A stretch of DNA of 64,000 bases from a virus, in IMG/VR virus record IMGVR_UViG_3300022927_001696, positions 1-64,000 of that record, one strand, 5' to 3'. The notes under the pieces are model-generated. The model saw only the letters and a list, made by a program, of their open reading frames with translations, did not search any database and was not told the origin of the DNA. Shown here one piece after another: positions 25,231-35,800 of this stretch (positions are counted from its first letter, which is position 1; each line of letters begins with the position of its first letter). Both the position numbers and the translations under genes were made by a program.

Positions 25231-25259
25231 ATTATACAGTCTTTTTACCCAATAGTCAA
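25231..25259 (-). promoter_or_regulatory. Early sigma70 promoter for the coiled-coil gene
   Basis: On the minus strand TTGACT (25259-25254) is followed after 17 bases by a consensus TATAAT (25236-25231). AAAAGACTGT ends at the -10 box, as in the gp55 promoter. It would produce RNA antisense to the 3' end of the lysozyme-like gene. Confidence 0.85.
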
Positions 25260-25289
25260 TATCTTATTAAAACTATATTTAATTATTAT

Positions 25290-25297
25290 GATAAATA
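25290..25297 (+). promoter_or_regulatory. Late promoter motif GATAAATA for gp25
   Basis: Five bases separate the motif from the ATG at 25303, so by T4 spacing transcription starts on that ATG. The earlier ATG at 25288 lies inside the promoter and cannot be on the message from this promoter. Confidence 0.65.
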
Positions 25298-25302
25298 CTT
25301 GT

Positions 25303-25674
25303 ATGGCAATGTTTAAAGGATTTAGTACAATAGATAAGGCAAGAGCGCCTTATACTCTTATAGATAAAGAACTTGTAAAAAGAGATCTTTTAAACCATTT
25401 TCATACACGCAAGGGCGAAAGATTAATGAGACCACAATTTGGGTCTATTATTTGGGATCTATTAATGAACCCAGAAGATGATCTTACAGAAGATTTAGTA
25501 AAAGAAGATATAGAACGAATTATAGATACAGACCCCAGAGTAGATTTAATAGATACCAGTATTTTTATTTTAGATCACACAATTAGAGCAGAGGTAACTT
25601 TGACCTATAGGGGAATAAACGATGAAGATATATTGTATTTAGAATTCGTAAACAAAGTATTAGACGAACAATAA
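25303..25674 (+). CDS. 25: Baseplate wedge protein (gp25-like)
   Basis: A 123-aa protein of the gp25 / GpW family of baseplate wedge and type VI secretion baseplate proteins, which links wedge to tail sheath. T4 gp25 is 132 aa. It shows RDLLNHFHTRKGERLMRPQFG followed by SIIWDLL, the conserved core, and ends with a beta strand pair (TIRAEVTLTYRG). The start at 25303 is preferred over 25288 because the latter ATG overlaps the late promoter. No ribosome site precedes 25303, in line with a leaderless message. A third in-frame ATG is at 25309. Confidence 0.88.
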   Translation: MAMFKGFSTIDKARAPYTLIDKELVKRDLLNHFHTRKGERLMRPQFGSIIWDLLMNPEDDLTEDLVKEDIERIIDTDPRVDLIDTSIFILDHTIRAEVTLTYRGINDEDILYLEFVNKVLDEQ

Positions 25675-25676
25675 AA

Positions 25677-28600
25677 ATGGCATATTCAGAAAGACAAAAT
25701 AATTTATTCGCGGCAGAAGATTGGAAAGTCGCATATAAAGCCTTCTCTAACATAGATTTTACATCTTATGATTTTGATACCATGAGATTGTCTATGGTAA
25801 ATTACATAAGACAAAATTTTCCAGAAAATTTCAACGACTACATTGAGAGCTCAGAGTTTATAGCAATTATAGAATTACTTGCATATCTATCTCAATCATT
25901 GGCCTTTAGAATGGATTTAAACAGCAGGGAAAACTTTTTAGAAACTGCTGAACGAAGAGACTCAGTATTTAAACTTGCCAGAATGCTTGGATACAATCCA
26001 AGAAGAAACGTACCAGCAAGTGGATTAATGAAAATTACAGGCTTACGAACAAACGAGCCTTTAACAGATAGTCTCAATAGGAACCTTGCAAACAAGACAG
26101 TCTTTTGGGACGATGTAAACAATCCTGAAAGTTACGAACAATTTATTACTATTTTAAATAGCACATTTAGTAATACAAATAGATTCTCATATCCTATTAA
26201 ATCAGGCAAAATTAGTAATATAAAAACTGAATTATATAGAATAACAAAACAAATTGGAACTACAAATGCTATTTCCATGCCACTAACTATAAACGGAGTA
26301 CAACGTAATTTCGAAGCAGTAGATGGTGATTTTAATGACGGTGAATTTTTCTTTGAAAGACATCCTGACCCTCTTAACGATATGGGTGTTTTTTATAGAA
26401 ACGACGGTAAAGGATTAAACAGTAGTAACACTGGTTTCTTTATGTTATTTAAACAAGGAAATTTGTCGTTCACAGATTTAAATTTTACAACTCCAATAGC
26501 AAACAGAGTAGCAGATATAAATCTAACTAACATAAATGAAACAGATTTATATGTACAAGAACTTACAGAAAACGGCGGCGTTTTAAATAAATGGACAAGG
26601 ATACCTAATACAGTAGGGCAAACTCTTAACTTTAACAGCCAAGCATTAGGTTCTAGAAATCTATTTGCAACAGAAAATTTAAATAATGACGGAGTAAGAA
26701 TAAAATTTCCAGACGGTAATTTTGGTAATATTCCGGTAGGTTCATTTAGAGTATGGCATAGAGCAAGTTCTGGTGATAGGTATTCTATTCAACCTGAGAA
26801 TGCAAGAAATATTCCCATAGAAATACCATATGAAAACAAAAACGGTGGAAAATATATTCTAACAGTAATACTGAGTTTACAGACATCTGTAAATAATAGT
26901 TTACCTACCGAAACTCTTGCAAGTATTAAATCTAAAGCACCACAAACATATTACACACAAAATAGAATGGTGTCAGCACAGGATTATAATATTTTCCCAT
27001 TTTCACAAAGCAGTAATATTAAAAAATTAAGAGCGGTTAATAAAACACATGCTGGGCATAGTAGATATATTGATATAAACGACCCAACAGGAACATTCCA
27101 AAATATAGAATTATTTGCTGATGACGGATACATATACAAACAAAAGAAAGATACATCATCTTCTGTAATTGTTAGTGCGAATAATACTGCTAATAATATT
27201 ATTAAAAACACGATTCCTGATCTGTTAAGACAACAAAATGTCAATAATTTTATATATGATGGTGCTAGACGTGCCTGGATAGATTATAAAAGTGTTTCTT
27301 TTAATTTAGAAACATTAGATATTAAATGGAAACCACTACCGGTATCATCAGAAAGCTCAACAGGTTATATGACGGAAACCACAAGTGTTTCGTCCTCTGG
27401 CAGTGAACAAGTTTTAACAAATGTATATGAAACATTTAAACAAATACAAGAAAATAATTTTATAAAATTTGTTAATCCAAATGACCCAGCAGATTACAAA
27501 TGGGTAAGAATCACTAAAGAAACCAATGCAGGTCTTTTAACAAGTGGATTAAGTACAAGTGTAGGTCCATGGACACTCAGTGAAGATGTTCCCTTAAATT
27601 GGACTGCACATGAAGTTATTGTTACATTAAGAAAAGAATTTGATAGTGCAGAAATATCTTCAATACAACAGCAGATAGAAGATAAGAAAACGTTTGGCAT
27701 AGGATACATGTTGACTAATAAATCTACATCTCTTTTAGCAGATAAATGGTATGTAATAGAAAATGAAAATTTAGATAAAACAAGTCCATACAACGTATCC
27801 AATGCAGGTAGCACAACGGGCTCACCAATAGATGCAAGTTGGGTAGTATTATTTAATTACGTTCCAATAGATGATAATTCATACAAGTATGATGTATCCA
27901 TACGAGGTGAACAATATATATTACAAAGTGCTAAAGATATAAAATTTTACAATATCAAAAATATAAAAGTTGTAGATTCTAATAATAAAGCAAACACAGA
28001 TAAAATTACAATCACAACATTTAACGATAAACCCGGCAGTAGTGAAGTATTTAGATGGTACGACAGTACAGGTAATGGAATAGGCGATACCTGGTACAGT
28101 GAAGAGACTGCTTCTACTACCACACCAAACGGATTTGAAATAAATCTTCCATTAAGAACAAGAAATCAAAAATGGTATGATGTTGAATTTAACTGGGTCA
28201 GTAACTTTGGTATTTTAAAATCAGAGGGAGAATCCAATGTTTCAGTAATTACTGCAGAAAATGAATTTGTTCATGAAGCAGTAGTTCCAATTAATACATA
28301 TTTTGATAACGGTGATGCGGCCGCACTTACACCAAATGTAACTATAGCAAATAATTTGGGTAGAGTAAATAGAGTACCTAGTAACGTAAATGTATCATTT
28401 AATAATGCAACATTCGGCTTTAATATTTTAGATGGGTCTGGAAATGTACATTACAAGCAATTAAATTCAGGCACAGGAGTCGTAGAATTTTATCAGGCAA
28501 ATAATAGTGGAGCCACAAAAAGTTTTGGTACAGACGGAGCAACTTATAATGCTAGTGCAGATGGGCATTTAATATTAACAAGCTCAAATACATCCACACA

Positions 28601-29876
28601 ATCAGGCACATTCCTATATGAAGATTTAGATAATAATAATCATCTTTTAGCACAAGATTCTACTGCTGTAACAAGTACAGATAAAATAAGATTGGATTAT
28701 GTGAATTATAAAGAAAGATTAGACACTAACATAGATTGGCATATAGTTGATACTGTTATAGAAGATGACGGGTATACCGATAGATCTAAAGTTGTAATTG
28801 CGCCTTTTGATACTGATAACGATTTGATCCCGGATAGACCGTTACAATTTTATGAATTTGTTGATACTGATGACTTAGTTTATTTAGAAAAGTATTTAGA
28901 CTTTGATGGATATAGTTATGATGTCCCATCTTCAGGAAAAATTTTAGATTACCGTAAAGAAACATCTGTTAATTTGGACATAGGTTCAGATACAATAAGT
29001 CCTACATCTTATAGTGACCCAGTTGATATAAGTGGTAATGATATAGCATGGATATCAGTTGTAAGTAAATCTATATTAGAGAATGATTTAGAAAATGACA
29101 GTGGTAAACTTTCCGGTACAAAGGTATATGTTGAATCAGAAGATAAGGTATATTTACTCACACCTAATAGTACGAATACATTACAGATTAGAGGTGTTGT
29201 AACAACAGATTGTTCTGTAAGAAACGGTAGAGGGGAAACACAAAATACACTTTTACCAGTTAAAAATGCAATGATATTTAAATGGAATCATGTTGCTGAT
29301 AAGAATGTAAGAATTGATCCCAGTATCAGCAATGTTGTAGAATTTTTAGTATTGACTGAAACATATAATGACCAAGTACAAAGATACCTAAATGTTCCTG
29401 GAACTGCCTTCCCATTACCTCCAACAAGTAATGATCTTGCATTAGAATTTGCAGATCTAAATCAATTTAAAACAGCAAGTGATATACTAGTATATAAAAG
29501 CGGTAAATTTAAACTTTTATTTGGCAACGATGCAAGTCCGGAATTGAGGGCAAAATTCAGAGTAGTAAAATTAAACGAAAGATTTAGTGATAACGAAATT
29601 AAAACAAGAATTATTAGAGCATTTAATAGATATTTTGACCCAACAAATTGGAACTTTGGGGAAACATTTTATTTTACAGAATTAAGTTCTTTTATACACA
29701 GTCAATTAGGCAATAGTATAGGTAGTATAGTGATTTTACCTAAAAACACAAATGGAAAATTTGGTGATCTATTTTCAGTAAAAGCAGAATCAGATGAAAT
29801 ATTCTTAAGTACTGCAAGTGTATCTGATATAGAGGTAGTTAGTAAAATTACAGAACAAACATTAAAAACTAGATAA
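25677..29876 (+). CDS. 6: Baseplate wedge protein (gp6-like), enlarged
   Basis: A 1399-aa protein, about twice T4 gp6 (660 aa), which forms the inner ring joining baseplate wedges. The N-terminal 250 residues carry the family hallmarks: FTSYDFDTMRLSMVNYIRQN followed by FPENFNDYIESSEFI, LAYLSQSLAFRMDLNSRENF and a GYNPRRNVPAS turn. The C-terminal portion after about 1270 (KLNERFSDNEIKTRIIRAFN and NFGETFYFTELSSFIHSQLG) resembles the conserved gp6 end. The middle 700 residues are Asn/Ser/Thr-rich beta-type sequence probably inserted between these ends. It starts three bases after gp25 and overlaps the giant gene by one base. Confidence 0.85.
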   Translation: MAYSERQNNLFAAEDWKVAYKAFSNIDFTSYDFDTMRLSMVNYIRQNFPENFNDYIESSEFIAIIELLAYLSQSLAFRMDLNSRENFLETAERRDSVFKLARMLGYNPRRNVPASGLMKITGLRTNEPLTDSLNRNLANKTVFWDDVNNPESYEQFITILNSTFSNTNRFSYPIKSGKISNIKTELYRITKQIGTTNAISMPLTINGVQRNFEAVDGDFNDGEFFFERHPDPLNDMGVFYRNDGKGLNSSNTGFFMLFKQGNLSFTDLNFTTPIANRVADINLTNINETDLYVQELTENGGVLNKWTRIPNTVGQTLNFNSQALGSRNLFATENLNNDGVRIKFPDGNFGNIPVGSFRVWHRASSGDRYSIQPENARNIPIEIPYENKNGGKYILTVILSLQTSVNNSLPTETLASIKSKAPQTYYTQNRMVSAQDYNIFPFSQSSNIKKLRAVNKTHAGHSRYIDINDPTGTFQNIELFADDGYIYKQKKDTSSSVIVSANNTANNIIKNTIPDLLRQQNVNNFIYDGARRAWIDYKSVSFNLETLDIKWKPLPVSSESSTGYMTETTSVSSSGSEQVLTNVYETFKQIQENNFIKFVNPNDPADYKWVRITKETNAGLLTSGLSTSVGPWTLSEDVPLNWTAHEVIVTLRKEFDSAEISSIQQQIEDKKTFGIGYMLTNKSTSLLADKWYVIENENLDKTSPYNVSNAGSTTGSPIDASWVVLFNYVPIDDNSYKYDVSIRGEQYILQSAKDIKFYNIKNIKVVDSNNKANTDKITITTFNDKPGSSEVFRWYDSTGNGIGDTWYSEETASTTTPNGFEINLPLRTRNQKWYDVEFNWVSNFGILKSEGESNVSVITAENEFVHEAVVPINTYFDNGDAAALTPNVTIANNLGRVNRVPSNVNVSFNNATFGFNILDGSGNVHYKQLNSGTGVVEFYQANNSGATKSFGTDGATYNASADGHLILTSSNTSTQSGTFLYEDLDNNNHLLAQDSTAVTSTDKIRLDYVNYKERLDTNIDWHIVDTVIEDDGYTDRSKVVIAPFDTDNDLIPDRPLQFYEFVDTDDLVYLEKYLDFDGYSYDVPSSGKILDYRKETSVNLDIGSDTISPTSYSDPVDISGNDIAWISVVSKSILENDLENDSGKLSGTKVYVESEDKVYLLTPNSTNTLQIRGVVTTDCSVRNGRGETQNTLLPVKNAMIFKWNHVADKNVRIDPSISNVVEFLVLTETYNDQVQRYLNVPGTAFPLPPTSNDLALEFADLNQFKTASDILVYKSGKFKLLFGNDASPELRAKFRVVKLNERFSDNEIKTRIIRAFNRYFDPTNWNFGETFYFTELSSFIHSQLGNSIGSIVILPKNTNGKFGDLFSVKAESDEIFLSTASVSDIEVVSKITEQTLKTR

Positions 29877-32800
29877 TGGCAGATAAATTATATAAAAAGT
29901 TACCAGGCATATTGCAAACGGATGCTACAAAGAATTTCTTTGAAAGTACTGTTGAGCAACTCTTCAGTAAAGCAAATGTTGAAGTAATTAATGGTTATGT
30001 AGGGTTACAGAAGTCTGAAGACTTCGATGTAACATCTGAGTTTTTAAGAGAAAGCACAGCAACTAGACAGCATTATGCATTAAGTCCTGCTGTTAATACT
30101 TTAAATGCAAATACCAATGCCAGTGAAAATTTAATCTTTTATGATGAATTTTTAGATACTTTAAAAATTAGCGGAACTGGAACCAATAATCAAAATAGAT
30201 TATTCAGTACAGATTATTCTTCTTTCCTTCCCCCTATAGATATTGATAAATTTGTAAATTATCAAGAGTACTATTGGAGTTATGATCAACTACCAGCAAT
30301 AAGAATTTCTGGAACAGTAGATAATCCTATAGATATAGATGTTGATATTATTGGTAAGAAGTCATTCACATCAGCAAATGGAGTAACATTAAAATCAGGA
30401 ATGAGAATTATTTTTGATGGTGGATATGTTATACCAGACACCAAAACTACAGCAGAATATTTTGTTGAAGGTGTAGGTGAATCTATAAGACTTATAGATA
30501 CAAACGAAAATGTAGAAACACCTTTTAGTACAGCAACATTAACAGCCTGGGATAGTACAGCATTCACAAGCAATGACAGTAATGTGGCATACACAGCCGG
30601 TAACATATCCTCTGTAAGTGTTTTACATGGCGGCATTGGTTATATAAACCCTGTGGTAAATTTTATAGGTGCTAATACATCTGTTGCTTCTGCAACTGCA
30701 AATGTGGATAGCAATGGCACAATAACTGATGTTACTGTAACTAATACAGGTGCAAATTATAGTGCACCAATAAGCATACAAATATCCAGTGATTCCATTA
30801 CAACAAGTTTAAATTCAGGAAATACCTTTGTAACATTTTTAAATGAAAGTATTTCACAAATTGCACCTTACAAAACAATTTCTGTAGATAGCACAAACGA
30901 TGTTTTTGCTGGACAACAATTTAGCCTTAATGGCGAAACAAGAACTATAGAAACTGTTAATAATGCTAGTATTATTGCTATAGAAAACATAACAAATCAA
31001 TATGATTCCAGCAGAACTCCAGGTAGTTACATAGTAAATGGCACCGGCGGTTCAGGGTCTGGACAAGAATTTATTGTAGATGTTGTTGGGCCTAATGCAG
31101 ACGGTATTGTTGAAGTCGGAAATATCACATTAAGCAACACTTCCTTAACCGGTACTTATCCAATAGATTTTAGGTCTGCTAATAGTTTTATAGCAGGTAA
31201 TATAACAACATCAGGCACTGGAGCAAATGCATATTTGTCCGTAACTTTGGACGGCAGTGGCGGTGCAGATATTGAGATTGTTAAGGGCGGAGATGGTTTT
31301 GTAGAAAATGATACTATTACTATAAGTGATAATATTTTAGGTGGCGACGGTTCAGGTAATTTAGAGCTCGTTGTAACAGATGCCGTTACTGTAGGCGATA
31401 CATTTATTTCACTTAGCAAGAACGGAAGCGGTTTTATTGTTGGTGAAACAATAACTATATCAGACAGTGATTTAGGCGGCGGCGGCGCAAACAACATTAC
31501 TTTTGATATTGCAAGAATAGGTGATACTCTCACTATAGACGAAGAAATATATTTAGACGGCACAAGTAACGGGAATATACAATTCATTGCTAACGGATTC
31601 CAAGCAAGTATACAAACAAGTATGTTTACACTTACATCTGATGCAAATGGTTCTGTAATTACCGGTGTTTCCTCTATGGCACTTGCCGGAGTTAATCCAA
31701 CAACAGGAGAATTTTATCTTAGTGGTAGTCCAGATTTTGGAGAGAATTTCGGTTGGGACATAGATACAGATAGTAGCCTGCCTGGTGGCGACGCGGAAGG
31801 CGATATTCCATGGGGAGGTAGAACAACTCAAGATAATCCAGATTATAATGTAGTAGGAAGAGGGGCATCTAATAAAAATATCTGGAGTAGGGTAAACTTC
31901 TGGCATCATGCAGATAACTTTAAAGAAGCAGGAGTTGATTTACCTGGTGCAGAATATAGAGCTAAAAGACCAATTATAGAATTTGATTATTCACTGGAAA
32001 TGTTTAATACAGGAAACCTATCAGTTGGTGTCGTAAATATTGTAAGTAACGAATTTAATAAAGATGATATAGACGGAACCATATCATCCGATACTGTTGA
32101 TAATAGTCCATTAAGTATTGGTTCAACTATTATTTTCCCTAACGACGAAGACAACAAAAAGTACATATTTAAAATTGCCCATGTAGGCGGAAATATCAGT
32201 TTATCAAAAATAGGCGACCCTATAAGTAATCCTGCAGATACAGAAGAAGGAGATGTAGGATTTATTCCTTTTGAATTTAAAGAAGGAATGCAAGTCAGTA
32301 TAAAATCAGGCGCTTTGGGTAGAGGATTAGAATATCACTTTAAAGACAATAACTTAATTTTAGCACAGTCTAAATTAAAATTACATCAGGCGCCTTTATT
32401 TAATTTATATAATGATGAAGGAAAATATTTAGGTGACGAGCTTTTATTTAAAGACAATACCTTTATTGGCTCTAAGATTTTTAATTACAAAGTCGGCACA
32501 GGCACAGATGATAGTGTTTTAAATTTCCCATTGTCATATAAACCTTTTACGAACTCTGCAGAAATAGAATTTCAAAACTTTTTAGAAACAGATAGAACAA
32601 ATTATATTCCAGTAGGCTCAACATCAGAAACAGAAATTTTAGGTTACTATTATTTTAAATCTCAAAACGGGTACAGTAATAACTGGAAGATGTCTGATTC
32701 TAAATCTATGCAAGATATTAAAACTTTTTATCATATAAACACTTTTAATATAAAGGATAAAAATACAAAATATTATATAGGATGTGAACCTAATATAAAT

Positions 32801-35800
32801 TCTAATAAGTCTAGTGGGTATGACATAACCGTATTAAAAAATGGTAGTGAAATAAAAGATTACACTTACGTTGGAAAAGGATTTATAGAATTTAATACTT
32901 TCAATTTTATTGCAAAAGATATTATAGAAATAATTGCTAAATCAGATTCTGGATTATTAAATGAAAGATCTATAAGTAAGTATACCATACCTTTAAACTG
33001 GTCTAGAAATCCGGATAAAGAAAATATAACATTTATTTCAGAACCAGAGTATTTAGGTCATTTTACCAATTTAATCAAAGGGCAAGAAAATTTTACTGGT
33101 AAAGAATTAGAAGCAAATAATTTTAAAGATACAGCAAAAAATTCTAAATTTGCTACAGACATAGTAAATGTTGAAGAGGATTTAAGATTAGGAGCATTTT
33201 TATTAGATGATCAACCACATAACTTATTAGAAGCAATAAGATTTAGTGAAAGAGAATACACTAAGTACAAAAATAGATTAAGATCTGAAGTAACAAAATA
33301 TTATAATTCTTTTGATGTAAATGAATTTACAAATGAATATATACTTAATCAAGTTTTAAGAAATGTATTATCTCTTAATGTAGGTAATAATACTTTTCAA
33401 CAAACATACATAGTTCCCTTTGGAGATAATTATATAGAAGAATCATTTATAATAAATGATGTATCTCTTAGATCCTTCACAATGACTGCCTATGAGGATT
33501 TAAAAAAATTAGAAAACAGTTTATTGGTCTATAAGGCCAGAGGCAATACACATACTCTTTTAACAATAAATGAAGAATTCACTCTAGATTCTTATAACCC
33601 TATTAAAATTACATTAAACGCCAATTTAGATATTGAATTGGGTGATATTATATATTTAAAACTTTATAATAAAGATAGAGATAGTGCCCAATGCCCACCT
33701 ACACCAAGTGCAATGGGTCTTTATCCTCTTACATTACCAGTAATAGAAAAGGATTATTCTTTTAAAGAAGAAATTAGTGTGCTAGTAGGACACGATGGTT
33801 CAAGAAGCACTCTATTTGGTGATGCCAGAGACGATATAATTTTAGAATTTGAAAAGCGAATTTATAACTCGGCAATTGAAGAACTAATTGATGCAAACAG
33901 TTTACCCTCATTAAATATTTTTAATGTAAGAGCCGGAGCATTTAGAAAAACAAATTTCAGTAATAGTGAGTGGTTTGATTTGTTATCAAATAATTTTTCT
34001 AATTGGGTTAAAGATAACAACGTTGATCCGGTAATAAATGAAACATATAATTCATCTGATAGTTGGACATGGAATTTTAGGGGTTCTCAAGATATACCTG
34101 GATACTGGAAGGGCTGGTATGAATACTATTACGATACAGTAAGACCTCATACTCACCCTTGGGAAATGTTAGGTTTTACAGAAAAACCAAGTTGGTGGGA
34201 AGATGAATATGGTACAGATTATACTTCCACAAACACAGCATTGTGGGACGATTTAGAATTAGGTATTATTAGAAAAGGCCCTAGAGCAAACTTTGTAGAT
34301 AACTCTTATTTGGATTTACCAAACAACCCATGTGCTAGAATAGGATTACACGAAGTAATTCCTGTAGACGGTAATGGAAATCTAATATCACCTTATGATA
34401 TTATATCAACAGGTAGCACTACATTAAAAACTGTATGGACAAATGCATTTGTTTCAAATACATTCCCAGGAAATACCTTTATAAACAATGATGGTAGTTT
34501 AAACAATGGTGTATCTGTATCTACAGATGCATCAAACATTTACATTTCTAGTAATGCATTAGTAAACCATGATATTAATCTTACTACAAATAATGTAGGA
34601 CATAATGAATTAGAAGAACAAATTATTAGTTACAATGTTCCTTTTACATCGATATCAGGAATTAATTCAGTAACATCAAATCCAACAAGTATGCCAGAAT
34701 ATGCAATAGGGGTATTAGTAAACGGTCTCCCATTATACAATGTTGCATCAGAAAACAGTTTTGATAACGGTAACACTTGGCATTATAATAAATTATTATC
34801 TGAACACAGTGATTTAGAATTAGGCCATACTGATGAAAAAGGCCTTTTACATTATTATAAACCTAGTCCACAAATTCTAGGACTAGATGAATGGAGTACT
34901 GACGAGCATTCCCCTATAGTAGGCTGGAGTTTTGATGGTATTCCAATTTATGGACCTTATGGGTATACAGAATATGAAGCAAATGGCGACATAAAAGATA
35001 ATACAATAACAAATATAAAGAGTTGCTTTAGATTGAGACTTGGAGACAGGATTTCAACTCCAAAAGGTTCTTATTCAGGTTACTTTGTAGAAGATTACGA
35101 ATATGACAGTTCAAAAGAAGGTATACCAGGACATACCGGTAGCACAAGTTCAGGTTCATATGGAAAATACAATTTAAGATATGGTATTACGCCTGACTCC
35201 AATGGAACGCCTATACAGTTTTATGTTGCTACACAAGATGATAACGGTGAACCGATGTTCCCTTATGCTATAGGTGGCGGAACAAAAACACATTCAGGTG
35301 GAAACTTAGTATATGCTAATAAGTATTATGGAACACCTCAAGATATTGCTAATAATACATTATCAAAAGGTTACGAAAATACAAGTGCTTCTGAAATTGT
35401 AAGAACAATAAAGACTATAGATAAATCAAGTACAGACAAAATCAATGATTCATGGATGCTTGGTGACGGTGCTCCAGTAGAAAATGCATGGAAGTATAGT
35501 TCATCTTATCCATTCGCTATTACTACAGCATTATTACTTGCAAAACCAGGTAGATTTGCAACAGTATTTGCTGATCCTATTAATGTAGTAAGCACAAATA
35601 TAGAAAAGAAAAGATTAATACATAAAAATACCAGAAGATCTTGGAATTTTAAAGATTCAACTGATTTTATAATACACGGTAGTAGAGATACTAACGGTAA
35701 TTTCGTTTCAAATGTTGGTTATACACAATTTATAAAATCATATTTAAATTATCAAGGATTAGAAATACAAGATAATTTTATTACACCATTAAAAACTTTA

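Noticed and set aside
25288-25302. Longer N-terminus for gp25
   Set aside because: This ATG lies inside the late promoter and would not be on the late message.
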